IMG/VR virus record: IMGVR_UViG_3300028559_000218
Location: 1-21,245 of that record
From: a virus
DNA length: 21,245 bases
Direction: 5' to 3' (one strand)
The translations under genes and the position numbers were made by a program. Under the pieces are notes generated by a model. That model saw nothing but the letters and a program-made list of their open reading frames with translations. It had not been told where the DNA came from and ran no database searches. Shown piece by piece: positions 5,265-11,738 of the stretch (within the stretch, counting starts at the first letter, position 1; each line of letters opens with the position of its first letter).

Positions 5265-5578
5265 TACTTACTTTTCATATTTAAAACAATTGCAGTAGCA
5301 TATTCTTTTTCATGACTTATTGACACACATGCTTTAATTTTCTTGCCTTTTATATAAATGCATGGCTTATTATTTTTAGTTAAAATTTCAATCTCTTTAT
5401 TTATATATGGTAAGCCAGCTTTAAAAGCAGCTTCTTTAGCTGCCCATTTTCCAGCTAATTTTTGATGTATGTTAGATTTTGTTGTTTCTAAAATCTCTTT
5501 ATCTGAAAAGATTTTACTGAAAAAAGAATATTTTTTATTTGTGAATCTATTAATTTCTACAATATCTATACCGATCAT
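5264..5578 (-). CDS. acpS: Holo-[acyl-carrier-protein] synthase
   Basis: A 104-residue protein, slightly shorter than bacterial AcpS (about 120). It opens with MIGIDIVEINRF, where Asp5 is the expected magnesium ligand, and carries LAGKWAAKEAAFKAG with Glu49 as the second ligand. The C-terminal strand pattern is VSISHEKEYATAIVL. The enzyme moves 4'-phosphopantetheine from CoA to a serine of a carrier protein, and the likely substrate is the ACP encoded at 3085-3357 in the same operon. Upstream it starts 2 bases after the GMP reductase-like gene, and downstream it overlaps the phosphoesterase by one base. All expected signature residues are present, so it is probably active. Confidence 0.88.
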   Translation of the reverse strand: MIGIDIVEINRFTNKKYSFFSKIFSDKEILETTKSNIHQKLAGKWAAKEAAFKAGLPYINKEIEILTKNNKPCIYIKGKKIKACVSISHEKEYATAIVLNMKSK

Positions 5579-5580
5579 AA

Positions 5581-6687
5581 TTATTTTCCATGAGCGAAAG
5601 CTTCATACATGCTATTTGCAGTTGGAGATATAACTTTTACTTTGTTTTCCCAAATTGCACCACGCATCTCTTCTATGCTTCTAAATCCAAGATAGCTCAT
5701 CGCACTTCTTAAACCATTTGCATAATCATAAACTACATCTTCTATGGATTTATCTTTGATCAAGGGAATCAAAGTTTTGTCTCCTTCTACAAAAAGATTT
5801 TTTTTGCTTCCATCATAAAGTTCATAATCTTCAACAACATCTTTGCTTGCCATTCCTCTGTAAACTGCGAATAGTTCTCCATTCTTTTCTATGATATTCT
5901 CTTCGTCTACTACGTCTGCCAAGCCAGCAAATATCCTTCCACAAATAACTCCATCTGCACCACTAGCAATAGCTTTAACTAAATCTCTTGGATTTCTTAT
6001 TCCTCCATCAGCAAGAATACTTGGTCTATCTTCTTCTTTTGGATTTTCTTGACTAAAGTGATCTGCATTAGCAAGCTGATAATTTCTAATTGCTTCCCAA
6101 GCATAAGATAATCCAGTAACACTTGGACATCCAATTCCAGTTTTAATCTGAGTTAAACACATACTTCCTGGACCAATAAGATGTCTGAATCCATCAGCTT
6201 TTAAATTTGCTAATCTATAAACGCTTGGTTTTGTTAAAGTATTTCCAACGATAATATCTTGTTTGTATGTTGATTGTTTATACCAAATTAAGAAATCTTC
6301 TACGCTTTTAGCTAAACCATTAGCTGTATCTAAAAACAATATATCTGTGTTTTTATTTAATTCTTTTATTCTATAAGATGCGTCTTTTAAACCGATAGCA
6401 GAAATGCAGAATCCACTTTGATCTTTGATCTTACCAGCTTTTAAAGCTTGTTCTTCTGCACTCATGAATCTATGCAAAACTCCTGCTCCACCAATTTTAT
6501 TTATTTTTATACAAGACTTCACAGAAGAAACTGTATCCATTGGGGATAAAATAATTGGAATGTCTATATACTTATTTTTAGAAATTTTAGTTATAGTGTT
6601 TACTTCTTTTCTAGATGAAATATCTGAAAAGTTTGGTAACAAGCATATATCATCATAACCCAAGCCCATTTCTATTTGTATCTTCAT
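5581..6687 (-). CDS. GMP reductase / IMP dehydrogenase family enzyme
   Basis: A 368-residue TIM-barrel enzyme. Visible motifs are GYDDICLLP at the N-terminus, LDTANG at 119-124, the catalytic loop IGPGSMCLTQIKTG with Cys177 and Thr179, ADGGIRNPRD at 227-235, YRGMASK at 276-282 and EGDKTLIP with Glu301. There is no CBS-domain insert, and the length is near GMP reductase (about 345) rather than IMP dehydrogenase (about 490). The Arg-Tyr pair that IMP dehydrogenase carries in its flap is not seen, so reduction of GMP to IMP is the better guess. It shares an operon with an adenylosuccinate synthetase, which would use IMP. Exact activity needs an assay; confidence in the superfamily is high. Confidence 0.85.
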   Translation of the reverse strand: MKIQIEMGLGYDDICLLPNFSDISSRKEVNTITKISKNKYIDIPIILSPMDTVSSVKSCIKINKIGGAGVLHRFMSAEEQALKAGKIKDQSGFCISAIGLKDASYRIKELNKNTDILFLDTANGLAKSVEDFLIWYKQSTYKQDIIVGNTLTKPSVYRLANLKADGFRHLIGPGSMCLTQIKTGIGCPSVTGLSYAWEAIRNYQLANADHFSQENPKEEDRPSILADGGIRNPRDLVKAIASGADGVICGRIFAGLADVVDEENIIEKNGELFAVYRGMASKDVVEDYELYDGSKKNLFVEGDKTLIPLIKDKSIEDVVYDYANGLRSAMSYLGFRSIEEMRGAIWENKVKVISPTANSMYEAFAHGK

Positions 6688-6688
6688 A

Positions 6689-6982
6689 TTATATCTCTAG
6701 TAATGCTCCGTCTGTTTTTAATACATATATATAATCTGTGTCTTCTTTTTCTTTTATGATTTTTATTTCTTCTGGTGTTAAAAATTTATCAAGACTATCT
6801 TTTGTGCTATTTAAAAAATTCATATGATTTTTATTACAAGGACAATTTGGATTATCTGCGACTTTACTATATATATCCTTATAGATCATCATTTGTTGAT
6901 TTACGCCTTTTAAATTATAAGAATTTATAATAGTCATTAATTCCCAATGTTTTTCTATATAAAGAGGCTTTCTTTCACTCAT
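6689..6982 (-). CDS. Hypothetical protein
   Basis: A 97-residue soluble protein. The centre has NPNCPCNKNHM (Cys49/Cys51 near His54), which could bind a metal, and the C-terminal half is acidic and helical (LTPEEIKIIKEKED) before a beta end YIYVLKTDGALLEI. A purine-rich AAAGGA about 10 bases before the ATG can serve as a ribosome site. It overlaps the upstream membrane-protein gene by 8 bases. No family is recognised. Confidence 0.65.
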   Translation of the reverse strand: MSERKPLYIEKHWELMTIINSYNLKGVNQQMMIYKDIYSKVADNPNCPCNKNHMNFLNSTKDSLDKFLTPEEIKIIKEKEDTDYIYVLKTDGALLEI

Positions 6983-7310
6983 GCTTGATATTCCTTTCCA
7001 CTATAGTATATAATACTACAATTATAACATAAATAAAACCAAAATATTTTATATTTGTAAAAAAAGATATCAATAAAGCTGCCCAAAATGACAAACAATA
7101 AATGCAAGAGATAAGTCTAGTAAAAAAACTATTATAGTTTATAAATAGAAATTTTGGTAAATTGTTATTAAGCCCTGCATTTTTTGCTTTTTCATATTCT
7201 TTTATTATTTTAAAATTAAAGAATTTTAAATATTCATAAACTGCATCTGTTTTCAACCATATGAAAATAAATGAAAACGCTATTAAAGAATATAAAATTG
7301 CTTCTTTCAT
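6975..7310 (-). CDS. Membrane protein, DUF1360-like
   Basis: A 111-residue integral membrane protein. Hydrophobic segments lie at about residues 5-20 (ILYSLIAFSFIFIWL), 66-84 (LISCIYCLSFWAALLISFF) and 88-105 (YFGFIYVIIVVLYTIV). The CIYCLSFW motif at the start of the second segment is like the CxxCxxFW signature of the small DUF1360 membrane family found in phages and bacteria; its function is unknown to me. It overlaps both neighbours (ATGA upstream, 8 bases downstream). It may act in the host envelope, which would fit the LpxH-like enzyme in the operon, but this is a guess. Confidence 0.7.
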   Translation of the reverse strand: MKEAILYSLIAFSFIFIWLKTDAVYEYLKFFNFKIIKEYEKAKNAGLNNNLPKFLFINYNSFFTRLISCIYCLSFWAALLISFFTNIKYFGFIYVIIVVLYTIVERNIKHE

Positions 7311-7822
7311 TCTGGACTTTCTGGATTATATGAAGCTTTTTTGTCGGACCTTAGAGATTTTGAATAGGTCAATGGTTTTGTATACTCTTTTTCATTAGAA
7401 GAGCTATAGGTTGAGTTGTATTTTTTTGTAGAAAATTGAATGGACGTATTTGCACCTTTTGGTTTTTCTATACTCTGCTCAGATGATGGATTAAAACTTG
7501 AAATATATCTATCTGGAAATTGGTTTGGATAAACTGTGTTTGTGCCGTACGTTCTATATACTGCCCATTTTTGCGAAGGATGATTATCTCCATAATTCTG
7601 TTTTCTTACTATAAAAGAAGGAAATTGTCTGTGATAAATTGTGTTTGTGCCTAAAGAGTCAAATAACCAGTATTCATTTTCATTCATTTTTCTTGCAGTC
7701 ATAGAAGGAAATTGCCTTGGATAGACTGAATTGGTGCCAAATGTTCTTGTTATAGTTGCTTCTTGATATTGAGCAAACAAATTAAAACAAAACAAATTTA
7801 GAAGTAGAATATATTTAATCAT
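7307..7822 (-). CDS. Secreted protein with three GTNxxYxxQFP repeats
   Basis: A 171-residue protein. Residues 1-17 are a signal peptide (MIKYILLLNLFCFNLFA), followed by three spaced copies of one motif: GTNSVYPRQFP (29-39), GTNTIYHRQFP (58-68) and GTNTVYPNQFP (93-103). An aromatic/basic residue pair often precedes the motif (RTFG, RTYG). The C-terminal 65 residues are Ser/Tyr/Lys-rich and probably disordered. It is likely exported to the periplasm or cell surface of the infected cell. I recognise no family. It is coupled on both sides by four-base overlaps, so it is made together with nucleotide enzymes. Confidence 0.75.
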   Translation of the reverse strand: MIKYILLLNLFCFNLFAQYQEATITRTFGTNSVYPRQFPSMTARKMNENEYWLFDSLGTNTIYHRQFPSFIVRKQNYGDNHPSQKWAVYRTYGTNTVYPNQFPDRYISSFNPSSEQSIEKPKGANTSIQFSTKKYNSTYSSSNEKEYTKPLTYSKSLRSDKKASYNPESPE

Positions 7823-8232
7823 ATTAAGTTTATATTTGATTTTGGTAGTATAAGCAAATCTGCAATTTTATCTCCTATAAAAATGTTGTGCTTTGTTTTT
7901 TCTCCAAAAAACCTTTCTTTGTCTGATATCATAAGAATGCCTTTAGGTATATTAATATTAGTTATGATTAATTGCAAGTCATTTCTTTCGCCAACGATAA
8001 TATCGTTAAGTACGTTTATTCCATATTTGATATATAAATCTTTTTTTGGCAAGATCAATCCTATGAAATCATTTGATATTTTAATATTTAAAAATGTTCT
8101 TAAGAAATGCCTCTCTCCTGGAAGAATAGACATTCTTTCTGCACTATGAATTTCTATCAAGCCTTCAGAATTTAATTGAAGGTTTTTAGCTTTATCTAAA
8201 ATTTTTGTATAATTAACTTGTGCAGGGTTCAT
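7819..8232 (-). CDS. dUTPase-fold protein with degenerate active site
   Basis: A 137-residue protein with the trimeric dUTPase / dCTP deaminase pattern. SAERMSILPGERHFLRTFLNIKI corresponds to the first beta region, LILPKKDLYIKYGINV to the PRSGLA...G motif, VGERNDLQLIITN to motif 3, and GDKIADLLILP to the GDRIAQLxxxP motif. Key catalytic features are missing or changed: no AGxDL, no IDxDYRG aspartate/tyrosine, and no C-terminal Gly-rich motif 5. It may be an inactive regulator or structural relative, or a diverged dCTP deaminase-type enzyme. It overlaps the dCMP deaminase gene by 20 bases, which supports a link to pyrimidine deoxynucleotides. Confidence 0.65.
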   Translation of the reverse strand: MNPAQVNYTKILDKAKNLQLNSEGLIEIHSAERMSILPGERHFLRTFLNIKISNDFIGLILPKKDLYIKYGINVLNDIIVGERNDLQLIITNINIPKGILMISDKERFFGEKTKHNIFIGDKIADLLILPKSNINLI

Positions 8233-8638
8233 ATTTTATGAGTTTTATTTTATGAAATTTAAATATTTCTTTTGATTGAGTATCTTTATCGTATTCTTCA
8301 AGGTAAAATACTTTCTCTATTCCGTATGAAGCTATATTGATTGCACAACAAGAGCAAGGTAAAAGAGTCGAGGCTAAAATATATGGGTTATCGTATCTAG
8401 TTATGCAAGATAAAGCATTGGTTTCTGCATGAATTATGTATTTTCTTCTATTATCCCTATCTTTCCAAAAATGACTACCTTTTTGATCTTTGGGCTTAAT
8501 GCCATTGTATCCAATGCTTAAAACTCTACCATTTTTATCTAAAATAGATGCTCCTACTTTTTGATATGGATCTTCTGATCTTTTAGATGCAGTTAAAGCT
8601 ATGTTCATTGCCATATCTATAAAAGATATTCTTTTCAT
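8213..8638 (-). CDS. Deoxycytidylate (dCMP) deaminase
   Basis: A 141-residue zinc-dependent deaminase that would convert dCMP to dUMP, feeding thymidylate synthesis in an A+T-rich phage. The zinc and catalytic motifs are H70-A-E72 in IIHAETNAL and PCSCC at 94-98 (C95 and C98 as the PCxxC pair). The N-terminal DPYQKVGASILDKNGRVLSIGYNG is the usual substrate-binding stretch. The start is fixed by a four-base overlap with a micropeptide gene upstream. Lengths and motifs fit phage dCMP deaminases such as T4 cd. A cytidine or tRNA deaminase is less likely given the GYNGxxPK motif. Confidence 0.9.
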   Translation of the reverse strand: MKRISFIDMAMNIALTASKRSEDPYQKVGASILDKNGRVLSIGYNGIKPKDQKGSHFWKDRDNRRKYIIHAETNALSCITRYDNPYILASTLLPCSCCAINIASYGIEKVFYLEEYDKDTQSKEIFKFHKIKLIKYEPCTS

Positions 8639-8697
8639 TTAGACTTAAAAGAAAGACCCAAATATACTAAAATTCCTAGAATAACAGATATTGTCAT
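8635..8697 (-). CDS. 20-residue single-pass membrane micropeptide
   Basis: A very short ORF, MTISVILGILVYLGLSFKSK, with a 13-15 residue hydrophobic core and a basic end, so it is probably a membrane-inserted peptide with its C-terminus inside. Its stop codon overlaps the ATG of the dCMP deaminase (ATGA), the same coupling used through this operon. A TATAAT box ends 6 bases before its ATG with a TTGTTT 17 bases further up. Together these make it the likely first gene of the operon. It could instead be only a leader that couples translation to the deaminase. Confidence 0.5.
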   Translation of the reverse strand: MTISVILGILVYLGLSFKSK

Positions 8698-8703
8698 TTT
8701 TGA

Positions 8704-8732
8704 ATTATAATACAGATTTAATAATAAAACAA
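8704..8732 (-). promoter_or_regulatory. Promoter of the nucleotide/ACP operon
   Basis: On the minus strand TTGTTT (8732-8727), a 17-base spacer, TATAAT (8709-8704) and then 6 bases to the micropeptide ATG at 8697. The -10 to ATG distance matches the leaderless pattern of other promoters here. The -35 box keeps only TTG of the consensus. Confidence 0.6.
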
Positions 8733-8738
8733 GTTAAA

Positions 8739-10175
8739 TTATATATATCTTGCTATGATCAAGGGATCTGAACCATATCCACCTGATCTATATGTAACCT
8801 CACCATTACCAGTATCAAGTATTGTACCAGCAGCTCCACCACATCCTCCAAAACCGTAGAATTGATAATAACCAGCATCTCCATACATATATATAACTGT
8901 GTCATTATCGTCCCTATTTGGACCTCCTCTAGCAGAATAAGAAGAAGGAACTTCAAGCCTTGCAGGATGTTGAGAGCCAGAATAAGCATTGTACTGTATT
9001 GTTCCGTTATCTAGATAACTATATCCACCTGCTCCACCAGCAGCTGCACCCGTAGTACTAGCAGGAGTTGCTCTGCCTCCACCAGCTCCTCCTCCACAAA
9101 CATATGGTCTTTTTCCAGAACTATTTGTAGCCCATCCATCAGCTAATTGTATACCTTGTCCTCCGTGACCCCCCATATAATTTCTACCTCCTACATTAGC
9201 ACCTCCTCCTAATCCTCCTCCACCACCTCCTCCCCATATATTTGTGCCACTATTTCCAGATCCAGCAGCTCCACTAGTAGTTCCTCCTCCACCAGTATAA
9301 GTTATTAATGATCCAAAACCGCCACCTCCACAACTACTTGTTCCTAATCCTGCACTTGGACTCGCTACTAGCTGTAAGCTTAATGAAAAAACAGAATTTC
9401 GATTTACTTGACCAAAATTTCCATAATTTGTGCCATAAGTTCTATTTTCAAAAACATATTGTCTATTGCTTCCACTTTGACCATATCTAAAATAACTTGT
9501 TGCTTTTCCTCCGTTTCCACCATTATAATAAGTTCCACCAGCGCCTCCTCCAGCAGCATAAGCAATGTTTCCATTATCAGTGCTACTAGTTGATATTCTA
9601 GCTGGGCCACCATATTCTGTATGTCCGTTCCCTGAATATGTAGCAGCAAAATATTGATTATCTGTTAATTCGACGCCATTTCGGGTGCCTAAATCATTTG
9701 CACCATTACCTCCAGCTATTGCAAAATTTAGAGTATCAAAGTAAAAAGAATTAGCTTTAAGGTAAAAAAGAGGTGAATAATAACTTACTCCTGATGATTT
9801 TGTGCTACTCCAATATGCTGATGGTATATATTTTATTCCTCCACCACCTCCTCCTCCACCACCACCAAAACCACCACCTCCACCACCGCCAATTAAAAGA
9901 AATTCTATATTTTTTGATCCTACAATATTAAGAGTGGTTTGGATGGAGGATATTAATCTATAATTATATCCTCCATATGTATAAGATGATCCGCCACTAA
10001 AAGTCATTGAACTAAAATAAACTTTTCCATAAGCATTATTTAAGCCTATTGCTCCACTTGATGCTCCTAACAAGCTTCTGACATTTGCATCATTTAAGCT
10101 TATTGCTCCAGCAGCTTGTTCTAATTCTACTCTGATATTATCTATACTAATTAATCCACTACTTTGTAAAGCCAT
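8739..10175 (-). CDS. Glycine-rich probable tail/virion protein
   Basis: A 478-residue protein. Residues 1-52 carry three related short repeats (GLISIDNIRVEL, GAISLNDANVRSLLG, GAIGLNNAYGK) of a type I associate with the N-terminus of marine phage tail or baseplate-associated proteins. The remainder is rich in Gly, Ser, Tyr and Asn with several poly-Gly runs (about residues 95-112 and others spaced along the chain), suggesting a glycine-rich adhesin or fibre that folds without a hydrophobic core. There is no signal peptide. It starts 22 bases after the stop of the 10198-10635 gene, probably in one leftward unit. It is probably exposed on the virion; receptor binding is a guess. Confidence 0.7.
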   Translation of the reverse strand: MALQSSGLISIDNIRVELEQAAGAISLNDANVRSLLGASSGAIGLNNAYGKVYFSSMTFSGGSSYTYGGYNYRLISSIQTTLNIVGSKNIEFLLIGGGGGGGFGGGGGGGGGGIKYIPSAYWSSTKSSGVSYYSPLFYLKANSFYFDTLNFAIAGGNGANDLGTRNGVELTDNQYFAATYSGNGHTEYGGPARISTSSTDNGNIAYAAGGGAGGTYYNGGNGGKATSYFRYGQSGSNRQYVFENRTYGTNYGNFGQVNRNSVFSLSLQLVASPSAGLGTSSCGGGGFGSLITYTGGGGTTSGAAGSGNSGTNIWGGGGGGGLGGGANVGGRNYMGGHGGQGIQLADGWATNSSGKRPYVCGGGAGGGRATPASTTGAAAGGAGGYSYLDNGTIQYNAYSGSQHPARLEVPSSYSARGGPNRDDNDTVIYMYGDAGYYQFYGFGGCGGAAGTILDTGNGEVTYRSGGYGSDPLIIARYI

Positions 10176-10181
10176 ATATAA

Positions 10182-10191
10182 TTATTACACA
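10182..10191 (-). promoter_or_regulatory. Possible TGTGTAATAA extended -10 promoter
   Basis: On the minus strand TGTGTAATAA ends 6 bases before the ATG of the glycine-rich protein. No -35 box is visible. The same TGTGTAA core occurs in the 15026-15080 divergent region, so it may be a second promoter class, perhaps read by a phage sigma factor. Confidence 0.3.
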
Positions 10192-10197
10192 CTTATA

Positions 10198-10635
10198 TTA
10201 ATAAAATTTTTTATTAAAAACAACACAATCTTCAAATACTACTGTTATAGTTTTGTAATTAGCATCAATAACAAATAATCCTAATCTAATATCTCCTCTT
10301 GTGTATATCTCTTTTATTTTTGAATCTATTATATTGTATACTAACTCATGAACTGCTGGATTCTTTTGTTCCTCATATTTAACATTTGTGATATCATTGC
10401 CTCCTAATGGAACAGGAATTTTAACATTCTCAACTAATTTTCTAGAAATATCATGCAATTTCATAGCGTAACTTTCGTCTAAATTAAGATCTGGATCTCG
10501 CCGAAATCTATAAAATATTGATCTGTGATTTAATTTATTTTCATAAATCTCAAATTCTCCTCTTACTGATCCAACTCCACCTTGTATTAAAGTCTTTAAA
10601 AGAGCTTCTATTTTTTTAGATTCAGAGGTTAGCAT
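10198..10635 (-). CDS. Hypothetical protein, possibly structural
   Basis: A 145-residue soluble protein. The N-terminal helix MLTSESKKIEALLKTLIQGG is followed by a beta region (GEFEIYENKLNHRSIFYRFR), a helical middle (ESYAMKLHDISRKLVENV) and a C-terminal beta hairpin (RLGLFVIDANYKTITVVFEDCVVF). There is no recognisable motif. It stands directly upstream of the glycine-rich gene and may be in the same virion-related unit. A TATTAT box ends 6 bases before the ATG. Confidence 0.65.
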   Translation of the reverse strand: MLTSESKKIEALLKTLIQGGVGSVRGEFEIYENKLNHRSIFYRFRRDPDLNLDESYAMKLHDISRKLVENVKIPVPLGGNDITNVKYEEQKNPAVHELVYNIIDSKIKEIYTRGDIRLGLFVIDANYKTITVVFEDCVVFNKKFY

Positions 10636-10641
10636 TATATA

Positions 10642-10670
10642 ATAATAACATTTAAATTAGAAAAAATCTA
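10642..10670 (-). promoter_or_regulatory. Candidate promoter for 10635 gene
   Basis: On the minus strand TAGATT (10670-10665), a 17-base spacer and TATTAT (10647-10642), 6 bases before the ATG. The -35 part shares a TAGA-N5-TCTA palindrome (10658-10670) with the opposing promoter. The match to consensus is weak. Confidence 0.35.
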
Positions 10671-10686
10671 AATTATTTAATATATT
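10658..10686 (+). promoter_or_regulatory. Candidate promoter for 10694 gene
   Basis: TAGAAA (10658-10663), a 17-base spacer, TATATT (10681-10686), then 7 bases to the ATG at 10694. The same TAGAAA -35 and spacing occur before the 15868 gene. No Shine-Dalgarno is present. Confidence 0.5.
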
Positions 10687-10693
10687 ATATTAA

Positions 10694-11116
10694 ATGACGA
10701 TACTAGAAGCGGTTAATAAACTATTAGAGCATTTCGTTAAAAAAGATTCTTTTAGTCTTGATGTAGATTATGCAAATTTAATGAATATTTCTGAAAGTCC
10801 TGATGAGGATAAGATTTGTTTTATTTTAGCCTTAGAAGATTTGGAAAAAAATGATTTTATTAAATCTCATCAAATCGGAAAAAAGAAAACATATATTTTA
10901 AAAAAACCTATTATCTCTTATGAACAAAATTTAGTCTTGGCTGGATTTACTTGCAATATGATAGCTAAAATTATAAACGATTTTTGTGATAAAATAAAAG
11001 ATAAAAGAGATTATTGTGATGCAAGATCTGTAAATGAAAAAGATATAAGGAATCTTATATTTATAGCTTCTTTAAATTCTAACATACAAGATAAAAGCAA
11101 ACAAGATCTTGACTAA
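10694..11116 (+). CDS. Hypothetical protein with winged-helix look
   Basis: A 140-residue acidic protein. Residues 1-70 alternate helices and a short beta pair (ILALEDLEKNDFIKSHQIGKKKTYILKK), which looks like a winged helix-turn-helix with its beta wing at 58-70. The rest is helical (NMIAKIINDFCDKIKDKRD). A DNA-binding or regulatory role is possible but not shown. It is the first rightward gene after the divergent region, and the promoter of the next gene lies across its last codons. Confidence 0.65.
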   Translation: MTILEAVNKLLEHFVKKDSFSLDVDYANLMNISESPDEDKICFILALEDLEKNDFIKSHQIGKKKTYILKKPIISYEQNLVLAGFTCNMIAKIINDFCDKIKDKRDYCDARSVNEKDIRNLIFIASLNSNIQDKSKQDLD

Positions 11117-11137
11117 TCAGTAAAATTATACTATAAT
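11109..11137 (+). promoter_or_regulatory. Strong sigma70-like promoter, leaderless start
   Basis: TTGACT (11109-11114), a 17-base spacer and TATAAT (11132-11137), with 7 bases before the ATG at 11145. The -35 box overlaps the end of the upstream gene. No Shine-Dalgarno lies between the -10 box and the ATG. Confidence 0.8.
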
Positions 11138-11144
11138 TTCCTGA

Positions 11145-11738
11145 ATGCATAATAAAATTATTGGAGTTTCTGGTTGCGCTCGAACTGGAAAAGATACATT
11201 TTTTAATATATTGAAAAAATATATACCAGAAGTAGAGCAAGTTGCACTAGCTTTTGAACTTAAAAAAGATTTAGATGAATTTACTAAATCAAAAATAGGT
11301 ATTTCTGTATTCACAGATGATACAAAAGAGAAATCTCTAATTAGAGGCATTATGGTAGAATATGGAAAAATCAAAAGAATTCAAACAGAAGGAAAATACT
11401 GGACTTGTCTTGCTCAAAAAAAGATTAATCAAATTTTAAGATCTGATAAAATACCAGTTATTACTGATGTAAGATATGATATTTATCCTAAAGATGAATT
11501 CCACTGGCTAAAAGAAGAAAATGATGGCGTTTTGGTTCATATCACAAGAATGTTTGGTTCAGATGAAATTCCACCAGCTAATGAAGAAGAATCTATTAAT
11601 AATGAAAAATTAAGAAGCAAAGCTGACTATTCTATAACTTGGAATACTGTTGAGCCAAGCAGTGAAGCATGTAATGATGAAAATTTAAATGAAATTGTGA
11701 AAGGTTTTATAAAATATTATGATAAATTTAGAAAATAA
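11145..11738 (+). CDS. Deoxynucleoside monophosphate kinase
   Basis: A 197-residue P-loop kinase. The ATP-binding loop is GCARTGKDT at 10-18. The DVRY motif (about residue 107) and the region around ITRMFGSDEIPPANEEES match phage dNMP kinases of the T4 gp1 kind, which phosphorylate dNMPs to dNDPs with ATP. The start at 11145 is set by the promoter, which leaves a 7-base gap. The gene overlaps the sigma-like gene by 20 bases. It would act downstream of the dCMP deaminase in building dNTP pools. Confidence 0.82.
   Translation: MHNKIIGVSGCARTGKDTFFNILKKYIPEVEQVALAFELKKDLDEFTKSKIGISVFTDDTKEKSLIRGIMVEYGKIKRIQTEGKYWTCLAQKKINQILRSDKIPVITDVRYDIYPKDEFHWLKEENDGVLVHITRMFGSDEIPPANEEESINNEKLRSKADYSITWNTVEPSSEACNDENLNEIVKGFIKYYDKFRK

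Noticed and set aside
3370-6687. Claim that this is a 2-aminoadenine (Z) genome
   Set aside because: The synthetase keeps Asp15, and no DatZ-, MazZ- or DpoZ-like gene is in the window. Left as a question under findings.
5581-6687. Naming the TIM-barrel enzyme as IMP dehydrogenase (guaB)
   Set aside because: There are no CBS domains and no flap Arg-Tyr; the length fits GMP reductase better, so only the superfamily is asserted.
8759-9649. Several open frames on both strands inside the glycine-rich gene
   Set aside because: They are shadows caused by the repetitive Gly/Ser codons, have no start signals and read as low-complexity sequence.
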